NCBI RefSeq assembly: GCF_002239585.1
Contig: NZ_NDFH01000003.1
Location: 682,001-746,000, forward strand
Direction of reading: 5' to 3'
Length of the DNA: 64,000 bases
Origin: Psychromonas sp. CD1
GTDB taxonomy: Bacteria > Pseudomonadota > Gammaproteobacteria > Enterobacterales > Psychromonadaceae
Shown: positions 8,951 through 18,618 of the stretch, piece after piece
Layout of the letters: each line of letters opens with the position of its first letter
How positions within the stretch are numbered: the stretch's first letter is position 1
Notes under the pieces: model-generated
Databases searched by the model: none
What the model saw: only the letters and a program-made list of their open reading frames with translations
Told to the model about the DNA's origin: nothing
Program-made: the position numbers and the translations under genes

Positions 8951-10351
8951 TCATAGCCAGCCATGTTGCTCAAACATATCTGCTAATTTGTCTAACTCAA
9001 GCTCAGTATGCGCAGCCCAATTAAGCCCGTTTTCTAGCCCTCCAATTTGACGCATAAACCAATTATAAAAACAACGTTGCTCAAAAAGTCCATGTAAATA
9101 AGTACCATAAATATTATCTTCTGACCAACCAATACTCTTATCAATGAATGTTTTTACCTGTGCACCCGCATACGTTTTCCCATGATGTATTTCATAACCC
9201 ATCAAGATTTCACCAGCATAATTGAATTGACGTTGTTGTGTTATTTTATCTTTTTCTAGCGTTGTTTTTAATGCAATTAATCCTAAACCTTGTTGAGAGC
9301 CCTTTTCCAAAAATAAAGGATCTAAGATACTTTCGCCTAATATTTGTAATCCGCCACAGATACCTAATATTATTTTCCCTGTTTTTTTGAACTGTATTAT
9401 ATTCTGATCTAAGCCGGTTGCACGAAGTGCCTGTAAACTCGCACCACTATTTTTACTTCCAGGTAAAATAAGCGCATCAAATAAACTTAAATCTCCATTT
9501 TGGTGAACGGGCACCAAATTTATATTATGCTGATAAAGCAATGGATCAAATTCATCTAAATTCGATGCATATGGATAATAGATAAGCGCAATATTAAGCA
9601 TTCCTTTTTGATATTTACAACCTAAACGAAAACTATCTTCTTCTGCGAGTTGATGTCGATAATAGGGTATATTTGCAACGGTTGGTATACCGGTTTTTTC
9701 TTCTAGCCAAGCCATCGCGGAGTCCAATAATGCGGGATCCCCTCTAAATTTATTAAGCACAAAACCCTTAATTAATTTTTGTTCTGACTTCGATAAACAT
9801 GCCCAAGTTCCCAATAAGTGAGCAAAAGATCCCCCTCTATCAATATCTGACACTAAATATACATCGGCATTACAATGTAATGCTACAGCCATATTAACAA
9901 TATCACTTTCTCGTAAATTTATTTCAGCCGGGCTACCCGCCCCCTCAATGACTATTTGCTCATATTCATTTTGTAAACTATCTAAAGCCTTGGTAACTTC
10001 AGGCCATAAAAAAGGTTTGCGCGCAAGCCAAGGTAACTGTGCAATCTCATCATTAACTTTCCCATTGACAATTACTTGGCTGAAAGTATCGGCACTTGGC
10101 TTTAATAAAATAGGGTTCATTTTTATATTCGGTACGATTTTTGCCGCAATGGCCTGTAAATATTGCGCCCGCCCCATCTCTAAACCCTGCGTAGTGATCG
10201 CCGCATTATTACTCATATTCTGCGCTTTAAAAGGTGCGACTTTGACACCTCTATTCGCTAATAATCTACAAATTGCCGTCACTAATAAAGATTTGCCTGC
10301 ATCACTTGTGCAACCGAGAATCATTATCGGTTTGTTTTTTTTCTGTTGCAT
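8951..10351 (-). CDS. cobQ: Cobyric acid synthase
   Basis: CobQ amidates four side chains of adenosylcobyrinic acid a,c-diamide using glutamine and ATP, in cobalamin synthesis. The N-terminal synthetase domain opens with MILGCTSDAGKS (a dethiobiotin-synthetase-like P-loop). The C-terminal class I glutaminase-like domain shows GICGGLQILGES with its nucleophile Cys and YGTYLHGLFE with its His. The start is the ATG at 10351 (MQQKKNKP); an ATG 10 codons upstream would add a poor hydrophobic stub. No other cobalamin genes are beside it, so the window gives no evidence on whether the rest of the pathway is present. Confidence 0.94.
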   Translation of the reverse strand: MQQKKNKPIMILGCTSDAGKSLLVTAICRLLANRGVKVAPFKAQNMSNNAAITTQGLEMGRAQYLQAIAAKIVPNIKMNPILLKPSADTFSQVIVNGKVNDEIAQLPWLARKPFLWPEVTKALDSLQNEYEQIVIEGAGSPAEINLRESDIVNMAVALHCNADVYLVSDIDRGGSFAHLLGTWACLSKSEQKLIKGFVLNKFRGDPALLDSAMAWLEEKTGIPTVANIPYYRHQLAEEDSFRLGCKYQKGMLNIALIYYPYASNLDEFDPLLYQHNINLVPVHQNGDLSLFDALILPGSKNSGASLQALRATGLDQNIIQFKKTGKIILGICGGLQILGESILDPLFLEKGSQQGLGLIALKTTLEKDKITQQRQFNYAGEILMGYEIHHGKTYAGAQVKTFIDKSIGWSEDNIYGTYLHGLFEQRCFYNWFMRQIGGLENGLNWAAHTELELDKLADMFEQHGWL

Positions 10352-10370
10352 ATATTTCAAATTAAAGATA

Positions 10371-10395
10371 AAAAAAAGCACTGTTTATACAGTGC
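10371..10395 (-). terminator. Terminator of aroG
   Basis: On the minus strand a 7-bp stem GCACTGT/ACAGTGC with a 4-nt loop is followed by seven T residues, 18 bases beyond the aroG stop and just before the cobQ start. Confidence 0.85.
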
Positions 10396-10412
10396 ATTAA
10401 AAACACAGAAAA

Positions 10413-11462
10413 CTAAGCGCGACGCTTAATAACTGCCTCAGATAAAGTTCTCAATAATATCTCTGTATCTTGCCATCCGATACAAGCATCGGTAATACTT
10501 TGTCCATATGTAAGCGTTTTACCTTCAAGCAGATCTTGGCGTCCTTCAACTAAATGACTTTCCACCATAACACCCGATATGATATTTTCACCCGATGCAA
10601 TTTGTCCCGCTACATTCTCACAAACACGCATCTGATTTTTAAACTTTTTAGCCGCATTCGCATGACTAAAATCAATCATTAGCGTTTCTTTCAATGCACA
10701 CTTTTGTAATTCGGTTTTAATATTGGCAACATGCTCTGCACTGTAATTAGGCTCTTTACCTCCACGCAAAATGATATGGCAGTCAGGGTTACCGGTTGTT
10801 TCTATAATGGCACTGTGCCCAAATTTATTCACCGACAAAAAATGATGTGATGCATGGGCGGCACCAATCGCATCAACCGCAACTTTAATACTGCCATCGG
10901 TCGCATTTTTAAAACCTACAGGACACGATAAACCAGAGGCTAATTCTCTATGTACTTGCGACTCTGTGGTGCGCGCACCAATGGCTCCCCAAGTCATTAG
11001 ATCACCGATATATTGAGGTGTTATCATATCTAAAAATTCTGTCGCCGCGGGTAAATCCAGTGTATTAATATCCAATAATAATTTACGTGCAGTACGTAAA
11101 CCTTTATTGATATTAAACGTACCGTTTAGTTCCGGATCATTGATTAAACCTTTCCATCCGACGGTCGTACGTGGTTTTTCAAAATAAACACGCATGACAA
11201 TTTCTAACGTATCTTTATATTTTTTACGTAATGGAGCAAGTTTTTGCGCATACTCTAATGCTTCATTCGAATTATGAATGGAGCATGGACCTATGATCAC
11301 CAGTAAACGATCATCTTGCGCATTCAAAATTTGACTGATTGCTTTACGAGAATTAGCGACGGTTTGACTAATAGCACTCGTATTCGGAAATTTTTCTAAT
11401 AAAGCAATGGGAGGTAAAAGCTCTTTAATTGCTTTAATATGCGTGTCATCTGTATTTATCAT
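10413..11462 (-). CDS. aroG: 3-deoxy-7-phosphoheptulonate synthase, AroG type
   Basis: DAHP synthase joins phosphoenolpyruvate and erythrose 4-phosphate at the entry to the shikimate pathway. The protein (about 349 aa) keeps the class I-alpha hallmarks: LLVIIGPCSIH, MRVYFEKPRTTVGWKGL, TESQVHRELASGLSCPVGFKN (seen as its parts), HIILRGGKEPNYS and MIDFSHANAAKKF. The VGFKNATDG and KFGHSAI stretches are closer to AroG than to AroF or AroH, so feedback control by phenylalanine is likely but not shown. I chose the ATG at 11462 (MINTDD), with a GAGAA upstream; the ATG at 11474 is an alternative. It follows moeA closely and may share its transcript. Confidence 0.92.
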   Translation of the reverse strand: MINTDDTHIKAIKELLPPIALLEKFPNTSAISQTVANSRKAISQILNAQDDRLLVIIGPCSIHNSNEALEYAQKLAPLRKKYKDTLEIVMRVYFEKPRTTVGWKGLINDPELNGTFNINKGLRTARKLLLDINTLDLPAATEFLDMITPQYIGDLMTWGAIGARTTESQVHRELASGLSCPVGFKNATDGSIKVAVDAIGAAHASHHFLSVNKFGHSAIIETTGNPDCHIILRGGKEPNYSAEHVANIKTELQKCALKETLMIDFSHANAAKKFKNQMRVCENVAGQIASGENIISGVMVESHLVEGRQDLLEGKTLTYGQSITDACIGWQDTEILLRTLSEAVIKRRA

Positions 11463-11489
11463 ATGTATTCTCATGCTAAATTTCTATTA

Positions 11490-12737
11490 TTAATTCATTA
11501 ACGCATTATAAGGTTCGATTATTACTATTTCACCTTGTAGTACATCACCTCTTTCTGCTTCAAGTACCATAAAACAATTGGATTGACTCATTGAGCTAAA
11601 AACACCCGATCCCTGACTGCCAGTTGTCTGCACAATCAATTGTCCCGCATCATCTATTTTATAAATAGCTCTTTGAAAGTCCGTTCGACCGGGTGACTTT
11701 TTAACAACATGACTACACTTTGCTTGTAACCGCAACACAGGTGCCACATCAAAGCCTGCAAGCGTCGCCATGATAGGAACCGCTAACTGGTATAAAGTTA
11801 CCATAGCTGAAACCGGATTTCCTGGCAAGCCGAAAAAAACACTATGAGTTAATTTTCCAAAAGCAAAAGGTTTACCAGGTTTAATCGCTAATTTCCAAAA
11901 AACAATTGAGCCTATTTCAATCAATACCTCTTTAATAAAATCCGCATCTCCAACAGAGACACCTCCGCTTGTGATCACAACATCCGCTTGCTGATCAGCA
12001 AGAAGTAAAGCCTCACGAATAGCGACACGATCATCTTTAACAATACCAAAATCAATAATCTCAACATTTAAACGCGATAACAACGCAATAATACTATAAC
12101 GATTGCTATCATATATTTCACCTTCCGATAATGTATGACCAATATTTTTAAGCTCATCCCCAGAAGAGAATACCGCTACTTTTAAAGGTCTAAAAACCGA
12201 AATATCAGCAAGACCTAAAGATGCCAATAAAGGAATATCACGAACACTTAATTTATGCCCTTTTTTTAAGACACATTGACCTTTACACATATCTTCTGCA
12301 GCTAAGCGTACATTATCACCCAACGTTGGCGTTTGTATGAAGGTTATTCGATCATCATGTCGGGTTATACGTTCTTGCATTACCACCGAATCCACATCTT
12401 TTGGCATCACAGCCCCGGTCATGATACGAATGCATTCCCCTGATTTAATTTTGCCGTGATAAGGCGCGCCTGCAAACGATTGCCCCACTAAGGTTAACGA
12501 TACAGGGCTTTGCTTAGAAGCCTTCTTTAAATCACCTTTCAGTACAGCATAACCATCCATTGCAGAGTTATTAAAAGAAGGTACATTGAGTGGCGATAAC
12601 ACATCAGTGGCAAGGGCATAACCTAATGCTTGTGCTAACGGTAAATTTATTGCATGACACACATTGCTCACAGCGCTTTGCATTTTTGATAATGCTTGCT
12701 CTATCGGCATTAAGCTTTGATTTTTAGAACAGCCCAT
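11490..12737 (-). CDS. moeA: Molybdopterin molybdenumtransferase MoeA
   Basis: MoeA inserts molybdate into adenylylated molybdopterin to give active cofactor. The 415 residues match the family (411 in E. coli). Motifs in order: NSAMDGYAV near residue 57, IMTGAVMPKDVDSVV, the MoCF domain with VFSSGDEL and GEIYDSNRY, TSGGVSVGDADF, KPGKPFAFG and FFGLPGNPVSAMV, then the C-terminal beta domain. The usual partner moeB is not adjacent. Its start at 12737 is 65 bases from the broken folD on the other strand, so this divergent gap probably holds the moeA promoter. Confidence 0.95.
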   Translation of the reverse strand: MGCSKNQSLMPIEQALSKMQSAVSNVCHAINLPLAQALGYALATDVLSPLNVPSFNNSAMDGYAVLKGDLKKASKQSPVSLTLVGQSFAGAPYHGKIKSGECIRIMTGAVMPKDVDSVVMQERITRHDDRITFIQTPTLGDNVRLAAEDMCKGQCVLKKGHKLSVRDIPLLASLGLADISVFRPLKVAVFSSGDELKNIGHTLSEGEIYDSNRYSIIALLSRLNVEIIDFGIVKDDRVAIREALLLADQQADVVITSGGVSVGDADFIKEVLIEIGSIVFWKLAIKPGKPFAFGKLTHSVFFGLPGNPVSAMVTLYQLAVPIMATLAGFDVAPVLRLQAKCSHVVKKSPGRTDFQRAIYKIDDAGQLIVQTTGSQGSGVFSSMSQSNCFMVLEAERGDVLQGEIVIIEPYNALMN

Positions 12738-12802
12738 TTATTATTCTCACTTTGGTAGATAAATAGATATCCCATGGTACGACAAGTAACAAAATCAGCA
12801 AC

Positions 12803-12937
12803 GTGACGGCACAGATCATTGATGGTAAAGCAATTGCAAAAATAATTACAGATAAAGTGGCACAAGGCGTCGCGCAACGCGTAGCTCAAGGCGCTCGTGT
12901 ACCCGGCCTCGCGGTGATATTAGTCGGAGGGGATAGC
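12803..12937 (+). pseudogene. folD: folD N-terminal fragment, copy 1 (plus strand)
   Basis: A fragment coding the first about 46 residues of methylenetetrahydrofolate dehydrogenase/cyclohydrolase, from a GTG start through [18 protein letters not shown] and [12 protein letters not shown]. Directly after GGGGATAGC the sequence switches to the reverse complement of a second folD copy and the homology is lost. FolD normally has about 285 residues, so this piece cannot work. It differs at many bases from the opposing copy at 12937-13365, so it is not a simple palindromic artefact of one sequence. Confidence 0.85.
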
Positions 12938-13365
12938 GGTGTACAAGCGCGTAATAAGGGAATGCGTTGCGCGAAGCGTCCAACATTATAAGGATGGAAA
13001 GCATCAACATCCTTATGTGGATTAATGCGCTCTATTACCTGTGTTTCATCCAATCCCTTGGGCAAGGGAAATTGCACTAAGATACCATCAATACAAGGAT
13101 CTTCATTTAATTTATCAATTAAATCTATCAATTCATCTTGTGTGGTGTTCAACGCAAGATCATAAGCTTTCGAAATGAACCCTACTTTATTACACATTTT
13201 ACGTTTACTTGAAACATAAATTTTTGACGCGCTATCCCCTCCTACTAAAATAACAGCGAGCCCAGGGGCACGAGCGCCTCTTGCGAGCCGCTGTGCTACG
13301 CATAGTGCCACTTTATCTGTAATTATTGTTGCAATCGCTTTACCATCTATGATCTGTGCAGGCAT
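12937..13365 (-). pseudogene. folD: folD N-terminal half, copy 2 (inverted)
   Basis: On the minus strand, from the ATG at 13365, the frame codes about 143 residues of a FolD N-terminal half: [31 protein letters not shown] (the catalytic Tyr/Lys region), [14 protein letters not shown] and [20 protein letters not shown]. It then runs into the antisense of copy 1 (residues [16 protein letters not shown]), so the NADP-binding half is missing. The catalytic N-terminal half looks undamaged in sequence, but the protein is cut at mid length. Confidence 0.87.
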
Positions 13366-13380
13366 AAATTAAATTTCTTT

Positions 13381-13614
13381 TGTTGGGAAAATTTACACTC
13401 TATTGTCGCAAAATGGATAAAAAAAGGGGCGGTTGTTTTTGATGTGGGTATTAACCGTTTAGATTCGGGTAAAATTACCGGTGATGTTGAGTTTGAAGAA
13501 GCAAAAACGCGTGCAGCTTGGATAACGCCTGTACCTGGTGGTGTTGGACCGATGACGGTTGCAACACTCATTGAAAATACACTTTTTGCTTGTAATGAAT
13601 TTCATTCGAGCTAA
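13381..13614 (+). pseudogene. folD: folD C-terminal fragment (plus strand)
   Basis: The frame ending at 13614 codes [19 protein letters not shown], then [18 protein letters not shown] and a FolD-like C-terminus, clearly the last about 65 residues of FolD. It abuts the start of the inverted copy 2 and has no start of its own. The central part of FolD (roughly residues 145-215) is found nowhere in this zone. Unless another folD exists elsewhere, the cell would lack this normally important one-carbon enzyme. Confidence 0.85.
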
Positions 13615-13619
13615 GCATT

Positions 13620-14577
13620 GGCCATGCCCCCACCCGTTTAGGATGGCCTCATTAGGTGATATTTGTATTTTACATTTATCAAAATCGTCAACCTGCATAA
13701 TGTATTTATCGACTCTTTGTATTGGGATATGATTGGCCCAAATAATTTGTCGTAATGTTGTATTCATTAATCGATGCAAAAGATCACGGTCTTGAATATC
13801 CTCAATTTTATGACGATGTGAGGCAAGGGCTGCAATATATGAAACTAACGCATCGCAACGATTGACTAAAGCATAAACTTCGCGGTTTAATTTTTGTTTG
13901 GAACTAGGTTCAAATAGCATACTTTGCCACGCACTGGTTAACGAGGCATCGGCTTGGAATATTTTTGTGCGGCTGATACGATAGGCTAAGTTTTCACTGC
14001 GCCCTTGTTGATATTGCAGACTGATTTTTTTAAAATAATGCTCACTGTGGTTGAGGACTTGTTGTACTAAAAAGGGAAAACGTAGGAACTGCCAATCTGG
14101 AAAAATAAAACTAATCGCAAGTACACTTAAAGCGCCTCCCAATAATGTTTCACCAATGCGTGCGGGTAAAATAGCTAAGCCATTACCCGTTAATAAAGTA
14201 AAAACAAACATCACGAAAAGAGTAATAAATACGACACCCAATGCATAATTAGTGCGTACATAGCTAAAGAAGAAAAAGGCACTAATAATCATTGCGATAA
14301 TTTGTAATAAAATACTATTAAGGAAGAATAGCGCGGGATAACAGAGTAAAATTCCTATAAGTGTGCCGAGCGTACGCTGTATTAAACGTTTACGTGTTTC
14401 ACTATAACTGGGTTGGCAGACAAATAGAACGGTGAGTAATAACCAAAAACCATGAGCTAAGTGTAAAACGTGCTGTAATGCGTAGGCTAAGAGTAAGCTA
14501 ATACTGATACGTACAGCATGTCTAAAAACACTATTTCTAGGATGCATGGCACTTAAAATAAGTTGTAAATCAGTTGC
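13620..14577 (-). pseudogene. yccS: YccS/FUSC-family C-terminal half, copy 2 (inverted)
   Basis: On the minus strand a frame codes the C-terminal half of a YccS-like integral membrane protein (fusaric acid resistance/FUSC superfamily, normally about 700 aa). Visible are AMHPRNSVFRHAVRIS, FWLLLTVLFVCQPSYSETRK, several hydrophobic helices and SFIFPDWQF, then a cytoplasmic helical region. Homology to the plus-strand copy begins near DLQLILSAMHPRNS and fades near SPNEAIL, after which the frame runs on into antisense folD. Both ends are therefore broken. It is roughly three-quarters identical to the plus copy by eye. Confidence 0.82.
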
Positions 14578-15773
14578 ATCTCTTACAACAAAAATTACAA
14601 CACCATGACCAAGATCCTGAAGCAATGCATGCATTACAAGCTATTTATGACAATTTACAAGGCATTGATAACCTATTAATACAAATAAATCAGCCTGAAT
14701 TTAGTGAAAATAGCATTGCACTTGAAGCCGATGAAAGCACGGGTGATCACAATAATTTTCAACTACTTTTAAAGGCAATGCACCCGCGTAATAGTCTTTT
14801 TAAACATGCACTGCGTATTAGCATTAGTTTAGTCTTAGCTTATACATTGCAACACCTTTTACACTTAGCTTATGGCTTTTGGTTATTACTTACCGTGCTT
14901 TTTGTGTGCCAACCCAGTTACAGTGAAACGCGCAAACGTTTAGTACAACGTACCATCGGTACTTTAATGGGGATATTACTCTGTTACCCTGCGATGTTTT
15001 TTCTAGATACTATCTTTTTACAGATTATCGCTATGATCATCAGTGCCTTTTTCTTCTTCAGCTATGTGCGCACCAATTATGCTCTAGGCGTTGTCTTTAT
15101 TACCCTTTTCGTGATGTTTGTGTTTGCTTTATTAACCGGTAACGGGCTTGCCATCTTACCTGCTCGCATTGGTGAAACCCTATTAGGTTGCGTACTAAGC
15201 GCACTCACCATTAGCTTTATTTTTCCTGATTGGCAGTTCCAGCGTTTCCCCTCATTAGTACAACAGGTTCTGAGCCATAGTGAACGTTACTTTAAACAAA
15301 TAAGTCATCAATATCAGTATGGACGCAGTGAAAACCTTAATTATCGCCTCACCCGTTGCAAAGTATTTGAAGCTGATGCGGCGCTGACCAGTGCTTGGCA
15401 AAGTATGCTTTTTGAGCCCAATTCAAAACAGAAGTTAACCCGAGAAGTCTACGCATTAGTCAATCGCTGTGACGCATTAGTCTCCTATATTGCAGCCCTT
15501 GCCTCGCATCGTCATAAAATTGATAGTTTTAAAGACAGTGCGTTATTACATGATTTAGTTAATACCACATTACAACAAATTACTTGGGCAAGTAATTCAC
15601 AACTAAAAGACACAGATATAAACACTATCAGCATTGAAGAGTTTGACAGCTACAAGACAAAACTATCTAAAAATGAAGGGCTTATTGTTGAGCAATTACG
15701 TTTAATTGCATTTACGGCCTTAGATATAAAAATATTATTACAAAAAGTCGATTTTAATACCCAAAACACTTAG
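14574..15773 (+). pseudogene. yccS: YccS/FUSC-family C-terminal half, copy 1 (plus strand)
   Basis: A frame of 399 codons covers the second half of a YccS-like protein through its natural C-terminus. It begins inside the central linker (HLLQQKLQHH, ALQAIYDNLQGIDNLL) and continues with AMHPRNSLFKHALRIS, the CQPSYSETRKRL loop, about five membrane helices, SFIFPDWQFQRFP and the soluble tail. The N-terminal membrane half (about 340 residues) is missing, cut at the junction with the inverted copy. An internal ATG at 14625 could start a half-length protein, so some residual expression cannot be excluded. Family role: putative efflux or envelope transporter of unknown substrate. Confidence 0.82.
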
Positions 15774-15791
15774 TTAAGTAAAGGAATACCC

Positions 15792-17027
15792 ATGCATATC
15801 ATACGTTCTTTATTTTTCCTTTTACCCTTTTTGTTTTTTACTATCAATACCCATGCAGATATATCATCACGGATAATCGGTGGTATAGAGGCCAATAATA
15901 ACGACTGGCCTTTTATGATATTGATGAAATCTAAAAATGACTCAACTTATAACCTCTGTGGCGCATCACTCATCGCTAAGCAGTGGGTGCTTACCGCTGC
16001 ACATTGCATTTTCAATAATAAGAAAGAAAAACGTCCTCTGAACACTATTTCACTATTTATTGGTGAATATGACTTAAATAATTCTAATGTTATCGGCATT
16101 TCACCGATTGAGATTTATACGCATCCAGACTACGACAGCCAGACATTTAAAAATGATATTGCCCTCTTAAAATTACCCAAGCCCGTTAACTCAGAACATC
16201 TATTACTCAGGGCCAATATAGCCAGAACTGAACAAGCCCTCCACAATGGTGAGTTTGTCACAGTCATTGGCTGGGGATCAACTATACCTTATGCTTATGG
16301 TGAAGACGTGACACCACAAATATCTACCGTGCTTAGAGAGGTTGAATTAAATCTGTTATCTGATAACGCATGCGCCTCTGTGATAGGTAAAGATGTAACG
16401 GCTTATAAGCTCTGCGCAAGCGCAACTAACAAAGATTCGTGCCAAGGTGACAGCGGTGGTCCATTAATGATATCTACTAAAATCGGCTGGCAACAAATTG
16501 GAGTCGTCAGCTCTGGTAGAGGTTGTGCGGAGGCTAACTTCCCGGGGATTTATACACGAGTAGCGATATATCAAGATTGGATAGATAAGCATGTAAAGTA
16601 TGCGAACGCGAGTTCTGATCTCACCTTTACTGATGTTATCATTGGAGAGATACAACAAAAAAACATTCGTATTTATAATAACAGTTTCGATAAAGCTTAT
16701 TTTACCTATGTAATAAGTGGCGATACTAACCAACTTAAGATTGATACCGAGCAATGTAATATTATTGATGCACAACAATCTTGCCTATTAAAGGTCACTT
16801 ATACTCCAACAGATTTACAGAAAGTGGTCGCACAAATAAGAATAAATTCAAACATTCCCCAAAGTAAAATGCTTATTGTGCACATATCAGCACAAGCAAA
16901 AACAATATTATTTAGCAGCGCGCTAGGTCTTTTTACTTGGTATTTATTCCCTCTATTCTTAATACGCTTATATACACGTAACCTGCATAAATCAAAATCA
17001 AAAGCGTTAAATAAGGCTGATAAATAA
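15792..17027 (+). CDS. Trypsin-like serine protease with C-terminal membrane anchor
   Basis: A 411-residue secreted S1 protease. It has a signal peptide (residues 1-22), an activation-type RIIGG start at 27-31, the catalytic triad His71 (LTAAHC), Asp122 (NDIALLKL) and Ser221 (DSCQGDSGGPL), and Asp215 six residues before the serine, which predicts cleavage after Lys/Arg. An Ig-like beta domain follows (about 275-365), as in Vibrio VesA/VesB proteases. Near the C-terminus is a hydrophobic helix (about 370-392), then an Arg/Lys-rich tail. This resembles a GlyGly-CTERM sorting tail but lacks the Gly run. It probably leaves the cell by type II secretion or stays surface-bound; this is inferred. 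Confidence 0.87.
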   Translation: MHIIRSLFFLLPFLFFTINTHADISSRIIGGIEANNNDWPFMILMKSKNDSTYNLCGASLIAKQWVLTAAHCIFNNKKEKRPLNTISLFIGEYDLNNSNVIGISPIEIYTHPDYDSQTFKNDIALLKLPKPVNSEHLLLRANIARTEQALHNGEFVTVIGWGSTIPYAYGEDVTPQISTVLREVELNLLSDNACASVIGKDVTAYKLCASATNKDSCQGDSGGPLMISTKIGWQQIGVVSSGRGCAEANFPGIYTRVAIYQDWIDKHVKYANASSDLTFTDVIIGEIQQKNIRIYNNSFDKAYFTYVISGDTNQLKIDTEQCNIIDAQQSCLLKVTYTPTDLQKVVAQIRINSNIPQSKMLIVHISAQAKTILFSSALGLFTWYLFPLFLIRLYTRNLHKSKSKALNKADK

Positions 17028-17112
17028 AGAATCAACAATATAAGGTTTTGTGCACAAACTCACAAAGTGTTATTGTGCGCTCTTGTTATTTATTTGTCAT
17101 AGGAATAAGACT

Positions 17113-18501
17113 GTGTGCCAACTCTCGTTCAATCAATTAGCCCTAAATAGTGCGCTTTTACATAATTTACAATCTCTTAATTATACCCAGATGACTGAGA
17201 TACAAGCGCAAAGCTTACCTCCGATTTTAGCCGGTAAAGATGTGATTGCTCAAGGTAAAACAGGCTCAGGTAAAACCGCAGCCTTTGCATTAGGGTTATT
17301 ACAAAAACTCAATGTAAAACGTTTTCGTATTCAATCTTTAATTCTTTGCCCTACGCGCGAACTCGCAGATCAAGTAAGTACAGAGATACGTCGTTTAGCA
17401 CGTGGTATCCATAATATAAAAGTATTAACTCTATGTGGTGGCGTCCCTTTTGGACCACAAATTGGCTCTCTTGAACATGGTGCACATATCATTGTAGGTA
17501 CTCCTGGACGCATCCAAGATCACTTGCGTAAGCAAACATTAAACTTAGATAATGTGACCACTCTTGTTCTAGATGAAGCAGACCGTATGCTGGATATGGG
17601 ATTTGTCGACGCCATTGAAGATATTATTGAGCAAACACCTAAATCACGCCAAACATTGCTATTTAGTGCCACCTTTCCATCTCAAATACAGAATATTAGC
17701 CAGCATATTTTAAACGAGCCTATTTTTATCAAAGTCGATGCGATGCATGATAACAACACAATCAGCCAATATTTCTACAAAATAAGTAATAATGAACAGC
17801 GTATGATCGCACTACGTCTATTATTACTGCAATATCAACCAACCTCATCGGTAGTATTTTGTAATACAAAACGAGAAGTGCAAGAGGTTGCTGATGAATT
17901 AAATAATCGTGGATTTAGTGCCTTAGCATTGCATGGCGATTTAGATCAAAAAGATCGCGATCAAGCTTTGATCCGTTTTGCAAACCATAGTTGCTGCATT
18001 TTAGTTGCGACCGATGTCGCTGCACGAGGCTTGGACATTGAAAATTTAAGCGCTGTTTTTAACTATAATTTAGCCCATGATCAAGAAGTCCATGTCCACC
18101 GCATTGGCCGAACGGGTCGAGCTGGCAGTAAAGGAATGGCTTTCTCTTTTTATAGTACAAAAGATGAACATAGAATTCATTTACTTGAAGATATACTTGA
18201 ACGTAATATACAAGCACAAGACTTACCTGATGCATCTGTATTAGAACGACAACCTTTGCAATCATTGATGATAACTTTACGCATTGAGGGCGGTAAAAAA
18301 CAAAAAATTCGCCCTGGTGACATTGTCGGAGCATTAACAGGAGACGATGGTATTAGCGGTGATGAAGTTGGGAAAATTCAAATATCTCCAAATTGGGCTT
18401 ATGTTGCAGTGCAACGCCAATGCATTAAAAAAGCCTTTAGCAAACTCAGTACCGGATTGTTAAAAGGGCGTAAATATCGCGTTATGGTCGTTCGAGGCTA
18501 G
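17113..18501 (+). CDS. dbpA: ATP-dependent RNA helicase DbpA
   Basis: A DEAD-box helicase that acts on hairpin 92 of 23S rRNA in 50S subunit assembly. The helicase core shows the Q motif, AQGKTGSGKTAAF, PTRELADQ, VLDEADRML, LFSATFP, ATDVAARGLDIE and HRIGRTGRAG. The last about 75 residues form the DbpA RNA-binding domain (GGKKQKIRPGDIVGAL, VGKIQISPNWAYVAV). The 462-aa length fits (457 in E. coli). The start is the GTG at 17113 behind AGGAATAAGACT; the open frame extends further up, but without resemblance to DbpA. Confidence 0.94.
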   Translation: MCQLSFNQLALNSALLHNLQSLNYTQMTEIQAQSLPPILAGKDVIAQGKTGSGKTAAFALGLLQKLNVKRFRIQSLILCPTRELADQVSTEIRRLARGIHNIKVLTLCGGVPFGPQIGSLEHGAHIIVGTPGRIQDHLRKQTLNLDNVTTLVLDEADRMLDMGFVDAIEDIIEQTPKSRQTLLFSATFPSQIQNISQHILNEPIFIKVDAMHDNNTISQYFYKISNNEQRMIALRLLLLQYQPTSSVVFCNTKREVQEVADELNNRGFSALALHGDLDQKDRDQALIRFANHSCCILVATDVAARGLDIENLSAVFNYNLAHDQEVHVHRIGRTGRAGSKGMAFSFYSTKDEHRIHLLEDILERNIQAQDLPDASVLERQPLQSLMITLRIEGGKKQKIRPGDIVGALTGDDGISGDEVGKIQISPNWAYVAVQRQCIKKAFSKLSTGLLKGRKYRVMVVRG

Positions 18502-18618
18502 TACCTCTAATTAAAACATCCAAACATCGCTCAATCGGACAAATTAAACGTTAAATTACCACCTCCATTTGTAACAGAATGTAACAAATACCCCCCTTAT
18601 GTAAGTAAATGTAACTTT

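Noticed and set aside
13347-13571. 74-codon minus-strand frame and the read-through part of the minus yccS frame (13459-13615)
   Set aside because: These are antisense shadows of the folD C-terminal fragment, not extensions of real proteins.
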